Assembly: GCA_947169245.1 (NCBI GenBank)
Contig: CAMVPA010000026.1
Span: forward strand, 1 to 48,153
DNA from: an uncultured Prevotellaceae bacterium
GTDB taxonomy: Bacteria; Bacteroidota; Bacteroidia; Bacteroidales; Bacteroidaceae
Reading direction: 5' to 3'
DNA length: 48,153 nt
Of this stretch, positions 41,519 through 48,153 are shown piece by piece (the stretch's first letter is position 1; the number at the start of each line of letters is the position of its first letter). The notes under the pieces are model-generated. The model worked only from the letters and a program-made list of their open reading frames with translations. It was not told the origin of the DNA and made no database searches. The position numbers and the translations under genes were made by a program.

Positions 41519-41546
41519 AAAATTAGCCAAAAAAAACGAATTACAA
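41518..41546 (-). promoter_or_regulatory. Promoter of the DUF6057-propeller operon
   Basis: On the minus strand TTG (41546-41544), 18 bases, TAATTTTG (41525-41518). The leader would be about 90 bases and contain both hairpins. Confidence 0.6.
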
Positions 41547-41575
41547 GAGCCTTCGGGGAAAAAACTGTGCTAATG

Positions 41576-41607
41576 TTTGCGCTATTCGGATAATTTTCGT
41601 AATTTTG
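41576..41607 (+). promoter_or_regulatory. Promoter of pta-ackA
   Basis: TTTG at 41576-41579, 20 bases, TAATTTTG at 41600-41607. Confidence 0.85.
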
Positions 41608-41652
41608 CAGTCCCATGACAACTCCAAAATCATTTATTATAAGAAACAAACT

Positions 41653-42663
41653 ATGGATTTACTGAGTCAAATTGTTGCGCGTGCTAAGTCAAACAAGCAG
41701 CGCATCGTGCTCCCCGAAGCTGAGGAGGAGCGTACACTCTGTGCAGCCGACCGTGCTTTGGCTGACGAACTTGCTGACATCATCCTCATTGGCAACCCCG
41801 CTAAGGTGGAGGCTCTCGCTAAGGAGAAGGGCTTGCAGAACATTGGCAAGGCCACACTCATCGACCCCGAGAACTACGAGCGTAGCGAGGAACTGGCCGA
41901 GAAGCTGGCTGAGATCCGCAAGTCGAAGGGCATGACCATCGAGGAGGCTCGCAAGCTGATTAAGAACCCCCTCTATCTGGGCTGTATGATTATCAAGACC
42001 GAGGGTGCCGACGGTCAGATCTCGGGTGCCCTGTCAACGACTGGCGACACGCTGCGTCCTGCCCTGCAGATTATCAAGTGCGAACCCGGCATCACCTGCG
42101 TCAGCGGTGGCCTGCTGCTCATCTCGAAGCAGAAGCAGTATGGCGAGAACGGTGTCCTCGTCGTGGCCGACGTCGCCGTGACCCCGATGCCCGATGCCGC
42201 CCAGCTCTCTCAGATTGCCGTATGTACCGCCCGCATGGCTAAGGCAGTGGCCGGTTTCGAAGACCCCCGCGTGGCCATGCTGAGCTTCTCGACGAAGGGC
42301 TCTGCCAAGCACGAGGTTTGCGACAAGGTGATTGAGGCTACACGTCTGGCCAAGGAGCTCGACCCGACGCTGAAGATCGACGGCGAGCTGCAGGCTGATG
42401 CCGCCCTTGTTCCCTCTGTAGGTGCCAAGAAGGCTCCCGGCAGCGACATTGCCGGCAAGGCCAACGTCCTCGTGTTCCCCAACCTCGAGGTCGGCAACAT
42501 CGGCTATAAGATGGTACAGCGCCTCGGCGACGCCATTGCCATCGGTCCCGTCCTCCAGGGCATCGCCCGTCCCGTGAACGACCTCTCCCGCGGTTGCTCC
42601 GTCGACGACATCTACTACATGATTGCCATCACCGCCTGCCAGGCAATGGATTCCAAGAAATAA
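41653..42663 (+). CDS. pta: Phosphate acetyltransferase
   Basis: Converts acetyl-CoA and phosphate to acetyl phosphate; with AckA it yields acetate and ATP. Start at ATG 41653 (MDLLSQIVARAKSNKQRIVLPEAEEERTL). Short single-domain form of 336 residues with the PTA/PTB catalytic region (VLVVADVAVTPMPDAAQLSQI; MLSFSTKGSAKH; PGSDIAGKANVLVFPNLEVG). It precedes ackA by 10 bases. Confidence 0.96.
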   Translation: MDLLSQIVARAKSNKQRIVLPEAEEERTLCAADRALADELADIILIGNPAKVEALAKEKGLQNIGKATLIDPENYERSEELAEKLAEIRKSKGMTIEEARKLIKNPLYLGCMIIKTEGADGQISGALSTTGDTLRPALQIIKCEPGITCVSGGLLLISKQKQYGENGVLVVADVAVTPMPDAAQLSQIAVCTARMAKAVAGFEDPRVAMLSFSTKGSAKHEVCDKVIEATRLAKELDPTLKIDGELQADAALVPSVGAKKAPGSDIAGKANVLVFPNLEVGNIGYKMVQRLGDAIAIGPVLQGIARPVNDLSRGCSVDDIYYMIAITACQAMDSKK

Positions 42664-42673
42664 TACCCGCTCT

Positions 42674-43864
42674 ATGAAAATATTAGTATTAAACTGTGGT
42701 TCGTCCTCCATCAAGTACGCCCTGTACAACATGGACGACAAGAGTGTGATGACCAGTGGCGGCGCCGAGCGTGTAGGCTTGGACGGTGCCTTCGTGAAGG
42801 TGAAGCTCGCCAATGGCGAGAAGAAGCAGATTATGCACGACATCCCTGAGCATACCGAGGGCGTGAAGTTCATCTTATCGCTGCTCACCGACCCCGAGAT
42901 AGGTGTCATCAAGTCGCTCGACGAGATTGACGCCGTCGGCCACCGCATGGTGCATGGCGGCGAGAAGTTCAACAAGTCGGTCATCCTCACCGACGAGGTG
43001 CTCAAGGCCTTTGAGGAGTGTTCCGACCTGGCTCCCCTGCACAACCCCGCCAACCTGAAGGGCGTCAACGCAGTGAAGGAGCTGATGCCGGGTCTGCCCC
43101 AGGTGGGCGTCTTCGACACCGCCTTCCACCAGACCATGCCGCCGAAGGCCTATATGTACGCCATCCCCTACGAGCTCTACGAGAAGTACGGCATCCGCCG
43201 CTACGGTTTCCATGGCACCTCCCACCGCTATGTCTCGGCTCGTGCCTGCGAGTTCCTGGGCATTCCCGCCGAGGGCACCAAGATGGTGACCTGTCACGTG
43301 GGCAACGGTGGCTCTATCGCTGCTGTGAAGGACGGCAAGTGCATCGACACCTCCATGGGTCTCACCCCGCTCGAGGGCCTCGTCATGGGTACCCGTGCCG
43401 GCGACATCGACGGCGGCGCTGTGACATTCATCGAGAAAAAGCTCGGCCTCGACGCCGACGGCATGTCCAACCTGCTCAACAAGAAGAGCGGTGTGGCTGG
43501 CCTGACGGGTGGCAGCTCCGACATGCGCGACGTGGAGAAAGCTGCCAAGGAGGGCGACCCCCGTGCCCAGCTGGCTCAGGACATGTACTTCTACCGCATC
43601 AAGAAGTACATCGGTGCCTACGCTGCCGCTATGGGCGGCCTCGATGTCGTCGTCTTTACGGCCGGTGTCGGTGAGAACCAGATAGGCATGCGCTCTGAGG
43701 TCTGCAAGGACATGGAGTTCCTCGGCATCAAGTTCGACGAGTCGCGCAACAACGTCCGCGGCGAGGAGGCTATCATCTCCGCCGACGACTCACGTGTCAA
43801 GGTCGTCGTCATCCCCACCGACGAGGAGCTGATGATTGCCACCGACACCATGAACCTGCTCTGA
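42674..43864 (+). CDS. ackA: Acetate kinase
   Basis: Makes ATP from acetyl phosphate in fermentation. Start at ATG 42674 (MKILVLNCGSSSIKYALYN, the family opening). Other motifs: VGHRMVHGGEKF, YGFHGTSHRYVS, VTCHVGNGGSIAAV, GLVMGTRAGDIDGG and VFTAGVGENQ. 396 residues, typical. The operon ends at the hairpin at 43902. Confidence 0.97.
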   Translation: MKILVLNCGSSSIKYALYNMDDKSVMTSGGAERVGLDGAFVKVKLANGEKKQIMHDIPEHTEGVKFILSLLTDPEIGVIKSLDEIDAVGHRMVHGGEKFNKSVILTDEVLKAFEECSDLAPLHNPANLKGVNAVKELMPGLPQVGVFDTAFHQTMPPKAYMYAIPYELYEKYGIRRYGFHGTSHRYVSARACEFLGIPAEGTKMVTCHVGNGGSIAAVKDGKCIDTSMGLTPLEGLVMGTRAGDIDGGAVTFIEKKLGLDADGMSNLLNKKSGVAGLTGGSSDMRDVEKAAKEGDPRAQLAQDMYFYRIKKYIGAYAAAMGGLDVVVFTAGVGENQIGMRSEVCKDMEFLGIKFDESRNNVRGEEAIISADDSRVKVVVIPTDEELMIATDTMNLL

Positions 43865-43901
43865 TCCCTCCGGTTTTTCCCTAAACCGTCAACATGACAT
43901 G

Positions 43902-43934
43902 AGTCCTGATTCAGCAATGAGTCAGGACTTTTTT
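43902..43934 (+). terminator. Rho-independent terminator of pta-ackA
   Basis: AGTCCTGA at 43902-43909 and TCAGGACT at 43922-43929, followed by a T run. Confidence 0.9.
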
Positions 43935-43989
43935 AGAGTGTCATCATCTATAATCATAGAATGAAGACCGTTATCTTTTGTGGTTATTC

Positions 43990-44021
43990 TTTGGAGAACA
44001 GAGTATTTCTTGTTACCTTTG
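43990..44021 (+). promoter_or_regulatory. Intact promoter before a broken secreted-protein gene
   Basis: TTTG at 43990-43993, 20 bases, TACCTTTG at 44014-44021. A GTG start follows after four bases. Confidence 0.8.
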
Positions 44022-44025
44022 CAGT

Positions 44026-44248
44026 GTGAAACATCTATTGATTATTTCCCTCCTGCTGTGGAACTTATCCCCATCGTTCTGGTAAGGAGTTACTCTATGA
44101 CTTCGGTCTAAAGTTGGGGGACACATTTAAATCATGTGCAACTGTTGTTTCTGTAGATACTGTTGTGGTAGGCAGTCATGCTTTCCGTGTTTTGGATGTT
44201 CGTTCAAACGATGATAACAGCTGGCCCTCGCCAATTATCACGCGTTAG
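44026..44248 (+). pseudogene. Remnant of a short secreted protein
   Basis: GTG 44026 begins VKHLLIISLLLWNLSPSFW and meets a stop; the next frame then reads GKELLYDFGLKLGDTFKSCA, TVVSVDTVVVGSHAFRVLDV and RSNDDNSWPSPIITR up to TAG 44246-44248. The ELLYDFGLKLGDTF segment is typical of secreted Prevotella proteins. The C-terminal half and a stretch after the signal are lost. Confidence 0.7.
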
Positions 44249-44548
44249 TGGCCTTCCTTACTCAATCGTCTATAAGCTAAAGAAGTTATGATGAATCAAC
44301 CTGTCCCCATGATTCTCTTATAAAGAAAGTTAAATTAAAGTGCTGCGGAATTTAGGTTAATTGAGTACACGATTGAACATAAAAGTGAACAAATACGCTT
44401 CGTTTTATATGATTTTCACATTCCGAGGTATCGAATTTGGAGTTTTTTGTGTATTTTTGCAGCCACAAATAGATTTGCAATGCTAGAAGAAATGGATTGG
44501 GACATAAGAGTTTGAAACTCATGAACTATCAAAATATAAACTGACAAT
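44249..44548. other. AT-rich spacer with no gene
   Basis: Holds one arm of the GGGGAC palindrome (44298-44316) and a possible -7 box, TATTTTTG at 44452-44459, for the DUF3791 cassette. I see no coding frame or RNA gene. Confidence 0.5.
44298..44316. repeat. Single arm of the GGGGAC palindrome
   Basis: AACCTGTCCCCATGATTCT is identical to 8702-8720 within the kinase gene. The other arm is missing. Confidence 0.75.
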
Positions 44549-44797
44549 ATGAATACAATAAATTATAGACAGACGCAGTTCGTCACACTGGCCATCGGTG
44601 CTACAGCGCAGCGCATGGGCATCACCGCCACCGAGCTACACAATCGCCTGAAGCGCCACGGACTGGTGAAGAGGCTTCTTCTAGACTGCTACGACACGCT
44701 GCACGCCGAGAGCATCGACGGCGTGGTATGGAATGTGCAGGAGGCACTACGCAACTGGGACGCCAAAGAACACGCAAAGGAAGGAGACCAGCGATGA
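44549..44797 (+). CDS. DUF3791 protein (upstream copy)
   Basis: 82 residues, all helical, cytoplasmic. TQFVTLAIGATAQRMGITAT, LHNRLKRHGLVKRLLLDCYD and TLHAESIDGVVWNVQEAL fit DUF3791, a small family usually next to DUF3990. It overlaps the DUF3990 start through ATGA, so the pair is translationally coupled. Likely an antitoxin or chaperone of the cassette, by gene order only. Confidence 0.85.
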   Translation: MNTINYRQTQFVTLAIGATAQRMGITATELHNRLKRHGLVKRLLLDCYDTLHAESIDGVVWNVQEALRNWDAKEHAKEGDQR

Positions 44798-45303
44798 CGA
44801 CGCTCTATCACGGTTCATACGTCAGCGTTCCGTCGCCTCTGACGGGTGTCGGCCGCAAGGAATTGGACTTCGGCCCGGACTTCTACGTCACCAGCCTGCG
44901 CGAGCAGGCCGAGCGATGGGCACGCCGTGTGTGCGTCATCCGCGCCGCCGATACGCCGTTGCTCTCCACCTACGAGTTCGACGAGAGCCAGCTGCCCGCC
45001 GACGTGCGTCGCCTCCGCCTGGAGCTCTACGACCAGCGGTGGCTCGATTTCGTGGTCAGCAGCCGTCGTGGCGAGGAGCCTTGGCGCGACTATGACATCA
45101 TCGAGGGCGGCGTGGCCAACGATCAGGTCATCGACACCGTCGAGGACTACTACGCCGGTCGCATCACCGCCGAGCAGGCCATAGGCCAGCTGCGCTTCGC
45201 CCGTCCCACCCACCAGATGTGCATCAGCCGGCAGGCCATCGTTGACCGCTGCCTGCACTTCGTCGGCACCGAACCCGTAACGGAGAAAGGAGGCGCGCAA
45301 TGA
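44794..45303 (+). CDS. DUF3990 protein, predicted ADP-ribosyltransferase fold
   Basis: Start at ATG 44794, with a purine-rich site (AAGGAAGGAG) before it. 169 residues. LYHGSYVSV (His of the fold), GRKELDFGPDFYVTSLREQA with ERWARR, and DQRWLDFVVSSR are DUF3990 features; Pfam places DUF3990 in the ADP-ribosyltransferase clan. A role as toxin or as a modifier of a host or phage target is inferred from that and from the DUF3791 neighbours. It overlaps the next start through ATGA. Confidence 0.87.
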   Translation: MTTLYHGSYVSVPSPLTGVGRKELDFGPDFYVTSLREQAERWARRVCVIRAADTPLLSTYEFDESQLPADVRRLRLELYDQRWLDFVVSSRRGEEPWRDYDIIEGGVANDQVIDTVEDYYAGRITAEQAIGQLRFARPTHQMCISRQAIVDRCLHFVGTEPVTEKGGAQ

Positions 45304-45518
45304 GAGACCAGGTACTATGGCGCAAGGAGGGCCGCATCGTAGCCCTGCTGGCCGAGCGCCTCGACATCGACACCGAGCGCGCCCTCGACATCCTCTACAA
45401 CTCGCGTACCTATGCCCTGCTCTCCAATCCCGACAGCGGTCTGCAACTGCAGAGTGACGAATACATCCTCAACAACTTGCTGCAAGAGTTGGAAAGGTGT
45501 CAAGGGACTGTCCCCTGA
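45300..45518 (+). CDS. DUF3791 protein (downstream copy)
   Basis: 72 residues; LWRKEGRIVALLAERLDIDT and ALDILYNSRTYALLSNPDSG, then DEYILNNLLQELERCQ. A second, divergent DUF3791 gene. Its last codons (CQGTVP) and stop are formed by the palindrome at 45494-45524, so the original C-terminus was probably replaced. Confidence 0.8.
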   Translation: MRDQVLWRKEGRIVALLAERLDIDTERALDILYNSRTYALLSNPDSGLQLQSDEYILNNLLQELERCQGTVP

Positions 45519-45524
45519 CACCTT
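45494..45524. repeat. Palindrome at the end of the DUF3791 gene
   Basis: AAGGTGTCA, one base, GGGAC, T, GTCCC, one base, TGACACCTT: a 31-base palindrome broken only by one A/C pair. It could also act as a terminator, but no T run follows. It belongs to the GGGGAC repeat class. Confidence 0.85.
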
Positions 45525-45766
45525 CAGGAATCGGAATTAGTTTGCAACAAGGCGAGGTCGGGGTTTAGGAATCTCCATTTTCCCTGCCTCAGTCGTAGCC
45601 CATCATCCACGAATATGATGACAAAATGAGGAAGAAACACCGAAAATCGACCCAAACCCTGAACATTTGTTCAGACTTTCACCCTCGGCCCCCACTTTTT
45701 CGTCCTCTCCGCACACTTTCTCCTCCCTTTTCCGTAACTTCGCAGCACGAAATAAGAAAAAATGAA

Positions 45767-47098
45767 ATGAATATGAACAAGACGAAACATTACAGACGAT
45801 TCCTGCTCCTGTTGGCGATGTTGTCGGCCGCGACATTTGGAATGGCTCAGAATTGGACAGATGTGCCTAAAAACCGTTTTGCAGTGACGGTAAAAATCGA
45901 TTCCGCTATTGCTAGCGAACCGCAGAAGTTGTATATGTACTCGATGATTGAGCAACAAATGCAACTGCACGACTCTATCAGTTTCGACTCGTTGCATCGG
46001 GTAGGGACGATGCATGGCTATGTGCCATACGAGTATAATGTAAACCTCTTGTTCCAGCGTCGTGGTCCTCAGTGTGTGCCCATCGTGGTGAAGGGTGGCG
46101 ATAGTCTCAGCATCCATATTGGCGACGAAGATGATGGCTTCCGTATGCGCTATATTGATAAGGTGGAGGGGTCACCTTCAACACTCGAAATGGTGCGATT
46201 TCAGCATAAAAAGGATAGTCTTCGTCAAGAATACCTCAATCAGAATAGTCAGTCGCAACTCTATAACCTGACTGATGCCCAACGAGATTCTATCAATGCC
46301 ATTGCCCAAAAGGAGAAAGACAAATGGGAACGCTATATTTTAGAATTTGCCTGCTCTGGCAAGAGCCCGTATAGTGTTATCGATGCTGCTGGCGATGTGT
46401 TCTATTCCTTCCGCCGAAATCCCACGCTTTATCCTTACACAGAGAGGGAGGTGGACGATATGATGAACTCGCTCTTGGTGCGATTCCCTGATTATCCGCC
46501 TATGAAGGCCTTCGTCAATGATAGTACGTTGGGAACATATATGTCGGCACAGAGTTTTGAGATTTGGGGTTCCTTGGAACTTCGGGCATATAGTGAGCGA
46601 TTCCAGAAGGACGAGAAGATTACGATGAAACCGCTGAAAGTAGGTGATTATATGAATCTGAAACTGTATAATGGGCCACTTGGTAACGTGAATGAGTTTC
46701 GTGGGAAATATGTGTTGGTAGATTTCTGGGCATCGTGGTGCCAACCGTGTATGGCCCAGATGCCAAATATTCGCTATGCTGCCCAGGAGTTTCGTGATGA
46801 TTTGGCGGTATGCCTGATAGGAATAGATGAAAACCGCAAGCAGTGGTGGAGCACCGTTAAGGAAAAGGATATGCGCAACAAAGACCTGACACAAACCGAC
46901 AGGCCCTACAAGATCAATAACTATTATGCATACGATGATAAGAAGAGGGCAATGTATCCAGAATATCAGTCGCTTGACATCAAGACCATCCCTCACAACT
47001 ACCTCGTGGATCGCAGTGGTCGTATTATCGCCAAGAACATCAGCATCACACTGGCCATTGATAAAATAAAAGCACTATTAGAAAAAGAGAAACAATAA
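45767..47098 (+). CDS. Secreted thioredoxin-fold (TlpA/ResA-like) protein with a long N-terminal domain
   Basis: Start at ATG 45767 (or 45773), before the signal HYRRFLLLLAMLSAATFGMA. The longer frame upstream has no leader. About 300 residues of beta-rich then helical DUF4369-like sequence precede a thioredoxin domain with WASWCQPC (C325, C328), DFWASW and a cis-Pro region (IKTIPHNYLVD). Such proteins reduce disulfides in the periplasm. A -7-like TAACTTCG lies at 45735. It ends one base into the next start (ATAATG), so the two genes are coupled. Confidence 0.92.
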   Translation: MNMNKTKHYRRFLLLLAMLSAATFGMAQNWTDVPKNRFAVTVKIDSAIASEPQKLYMYSMIEQQMQLHDSISFDSLHRVGTMHGYVPYEYNVNLLFQRRGPQCVPIVVKGGDSLSIHIGDEDDGFRMRYIDKVEGSPSTLEMVRFQHKKDSLRQEYLNQNSQSQLYNLTDAQRDSINAIAQKEKDKWERYILEFACSGKSPYSVIDAAGDVFYSFRRNPTLYPYTEREVDDMMNSLLVRFPDYPPMKAFVNDSTLGTYMSAQSFEIWGSLELRAYSERFQKDEKITMKPLKVGDYMNLKLYNGPLGNVNEFRGKYVLVDFWASWCQPCMAQMPNIRYAAQEFRDDLAVCLIGIDENRKQWWSTVKEKDMRNKDLTQTDRPYKINNYYAYDDKKRAMYPEYQSLDIKTIPHNYLVDRSGRIIAKNISITLAIDKIKALLEKEKQ

Positions 47099-48084
47099 TG
47101 AAAAAGATATTATTAGTAGTATTTGCTGTCTTTATCTCAATTTTGGCATTAGCACAGAATCCTGAAGACCTCCGTATTGATGCCATCCGACTGGCTTCGC
47201 GAGGTTATTTCAATAAGAGTCTCGAATGCCTGCGACAAATACCTGCTGACAGCCTTCATGCAGATGATATGCGTCTCTGCTACAACAACTTTGCTCAACT
47301 TGGCCAAAATGATTCTCTGGCTTATTGGGGTGATGAGATACTAAAGCGCAATCCGTATGACGCATCACTGATAGCCGACTATACACCCCGATTGAATAAT
47401 GGTTGGCAAGGTATAATGGGCAGGAAGAGTTTCCCAGAAAAGGTGATTGACATTTGCAAGAAATACTGCGAAAGAGATTCCACTCATATACTCATTAACC
47501 GTCAACTGGCAGAGGCTTATTACAACATTGGCAACTATGATCTGGCTCTATCGGAATTAAAGAAACTCGAGGCCATAGGCGATACCTGTTTCGGAACTCT
47601 CTACACTCTTGGATTGACTTATTGGCAGATGGGAAACAACTCTACTGCCTACGACTATCTATATAGGGCTTATGAAAAAAATGATCATCATGCCTATTGC
47701 CTCTTTGTATTGGGTATTGTCAGCAATAAAGTAGGTTTAGGCGCAGAGGCCCTTTCCTATCTTGACGAAGCAAGAAAACTGCTAATGCCAGACCGTAAAA
47801 CCCTGTTTCGACTTCACAAAGAACTAGCCGAGGCTTTCAAACTGAAGTCAGAACCCGATTTCCGCTTAGATGAACTGCAGGAATGTATGCGCTATGCCGA
47901 AGAAAAAGATGTGAATGAACTCACCTACCAGATGGGGCAATGTTACGTCGCCCTCAAACAGCACGACAAAGCCCGCGACTGCTTCACGAAGTTCCTTGAA
48001 GCTACAGAAAACAAAGAGTATAATGACAAGATTAAGGATATGCGAAGCGATGCTCAGCGTACACTTCGCATGATGATGTGGTAA
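47098..48084 (+). CDS. Secreted TPR-repeat protein
   Basis: 328 residues. Signal peptide KKILLVVFAVFISILALAQ, then helical pairs of the TPR type (LRQIPADSLHADDMRLCYNN; NRQLAEAYYNIGNYDLALSE; TLGLTYWQMGNNSTAYDYLY; MGQCYVALKQHDKARDCFTK). Probably a periplasmic scaffold. It overlaps the end of the thioredoxin-like gene by one base, and another gene begins one base after its stop. Confidence 0.88.
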   Translation: MKKILLVVFAVFISILALAQNPEDLRIDAIRLASRGYFNKSLECLRQIPADSLHADDMRLCYNNFAQLGQNDSLAYWGDEILKRNPYDASLIADYTPRLNNGWQGIMGRKSFPEKVIDICKKYCERDSTHILINRQLAEAYYNIGNYDLALSELKKLEAIGDTCFGTLYTLGLTYWQMGNNSTAYDYLYRAYEKNDHHAYCLFVLGIVSNKVGLGAEALSYLDEARKLLMPDRKTLFRLHKELAEAFKLKSEPDFRLDELQECMRYAEEKDVNELTYQMGQCYVALKQHDKARDCFTKFLEATENKEYNDKIKDMRSDAQRTLRMMMW

Positions 48085-48085
48085 T

Positions 48086-48153
48086 ATGAAACAGAAATAC
48101 TACAGACGATTTCTGCTTCTGCTGGCTATGCTGAAAGCAGTGACATTTGCGAA
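48086..48153 (+). CDS. Start of a second thioredoxin-type secreted protein, cut by the window end
   Basis: ATG 48086 opens MKQKYYRRFLLLLAMLKAVT, nearly the same as the signal of the gene at 45767 (HYRRFLLLLAMLSAATF). It follows the TPR gene by one base. The window ends after 22 codons, so only the signal is visible; a tandem duplicate of the thioredoxin-like gene is the likely identity. Confidence 0.6.
   Translation, partial: MKQKYYRRFLLLLAMLKAVTFA

Overview
The window looks like chromosome from a Prevotella-like member of the Bacteroidales. The evidence is: many promoters of the Bacteroidota type (TTTG or TTG, about 20 bases, then TAnnTTTG); lipoproteins with the Cys-Ser-Asp-Asp-Asp surface-export signal; BACON, MACPF, DUF4249, DUF6057 and DUF3990/DUF3791 families; FtsX/MacB-type permeases in series; and a fairly GC-rich, Asp/Gly/Ala-rich coding style. 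Genus is an inference.

Layout. 1-8.4 kb: a partial secreted protein, a BACON-MACPF surface lipoprotein, a 5'-truncated DUF6261-like gene, a class A acid phosphatase, and a set of small secreted proteins with near-duplicate signal peptides, two of them pseudogenes. 8.4-22.9 kb: one export system. It has a histidine kinase and a response regulator (receiver plus Fis helix-turn-helix, no AAA+ domain) facing a TolC-like channel, a membrane-fusion protein, three MacB/FtsX permeases and one ATPase. The channel gene and permeases 2 and 3 share an upstream module: GTCTAA...TTAGAC of 38 bases, 28 bases to a -33 box, 20 bases to the -7 box. An unrelated AAA ATPase/nuclease-like gene sits where a fourth permease seems to have been. 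22.9-29.3 kb: tRNA-Pro(CGG), a pectin methylesterase, two uncharacterised lipoprotein genes, a zinc-ribbon/FHA protein and murF. 29.5-35.2 kb: a TonB-dependent receptor, a DUF4249 lipoprotein and a third secreted protein ending in a plug-like segment. 35.3-43.9 kb: folP-cdaA, a Rid-like protein, a c-heme-motif beta-propeller lipoprotein with a DUF6057 membrane protein, and pta-ackA. 44-48.2 kb: a secreted-protein remnant behind an intact promoter, a DUF3791-DUF3990-DUF3791 cassette (predicted ADP-ribosyltransferase module), and a thioredoxin-fold/TPR lipid- or periplasm-directed pair followed by the start of a second thioredoxin-type paralogue.

The most unusual theme is invasion of reading frames by several families of short repeats and palindromes: GC-rich CCTCACCCC palindromes, a GGGGAC palindrome, TGGGTGT runs, AATAGTCAAATAG runs and GAATGAGA runs. 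They lie within or at the ends of the kinase, regulator, tolC, membrane-fusion, murF, folP and lipoprotein genes, always leaving the frame open. Together with the three-copy operator module, this is the structure most worth following up.
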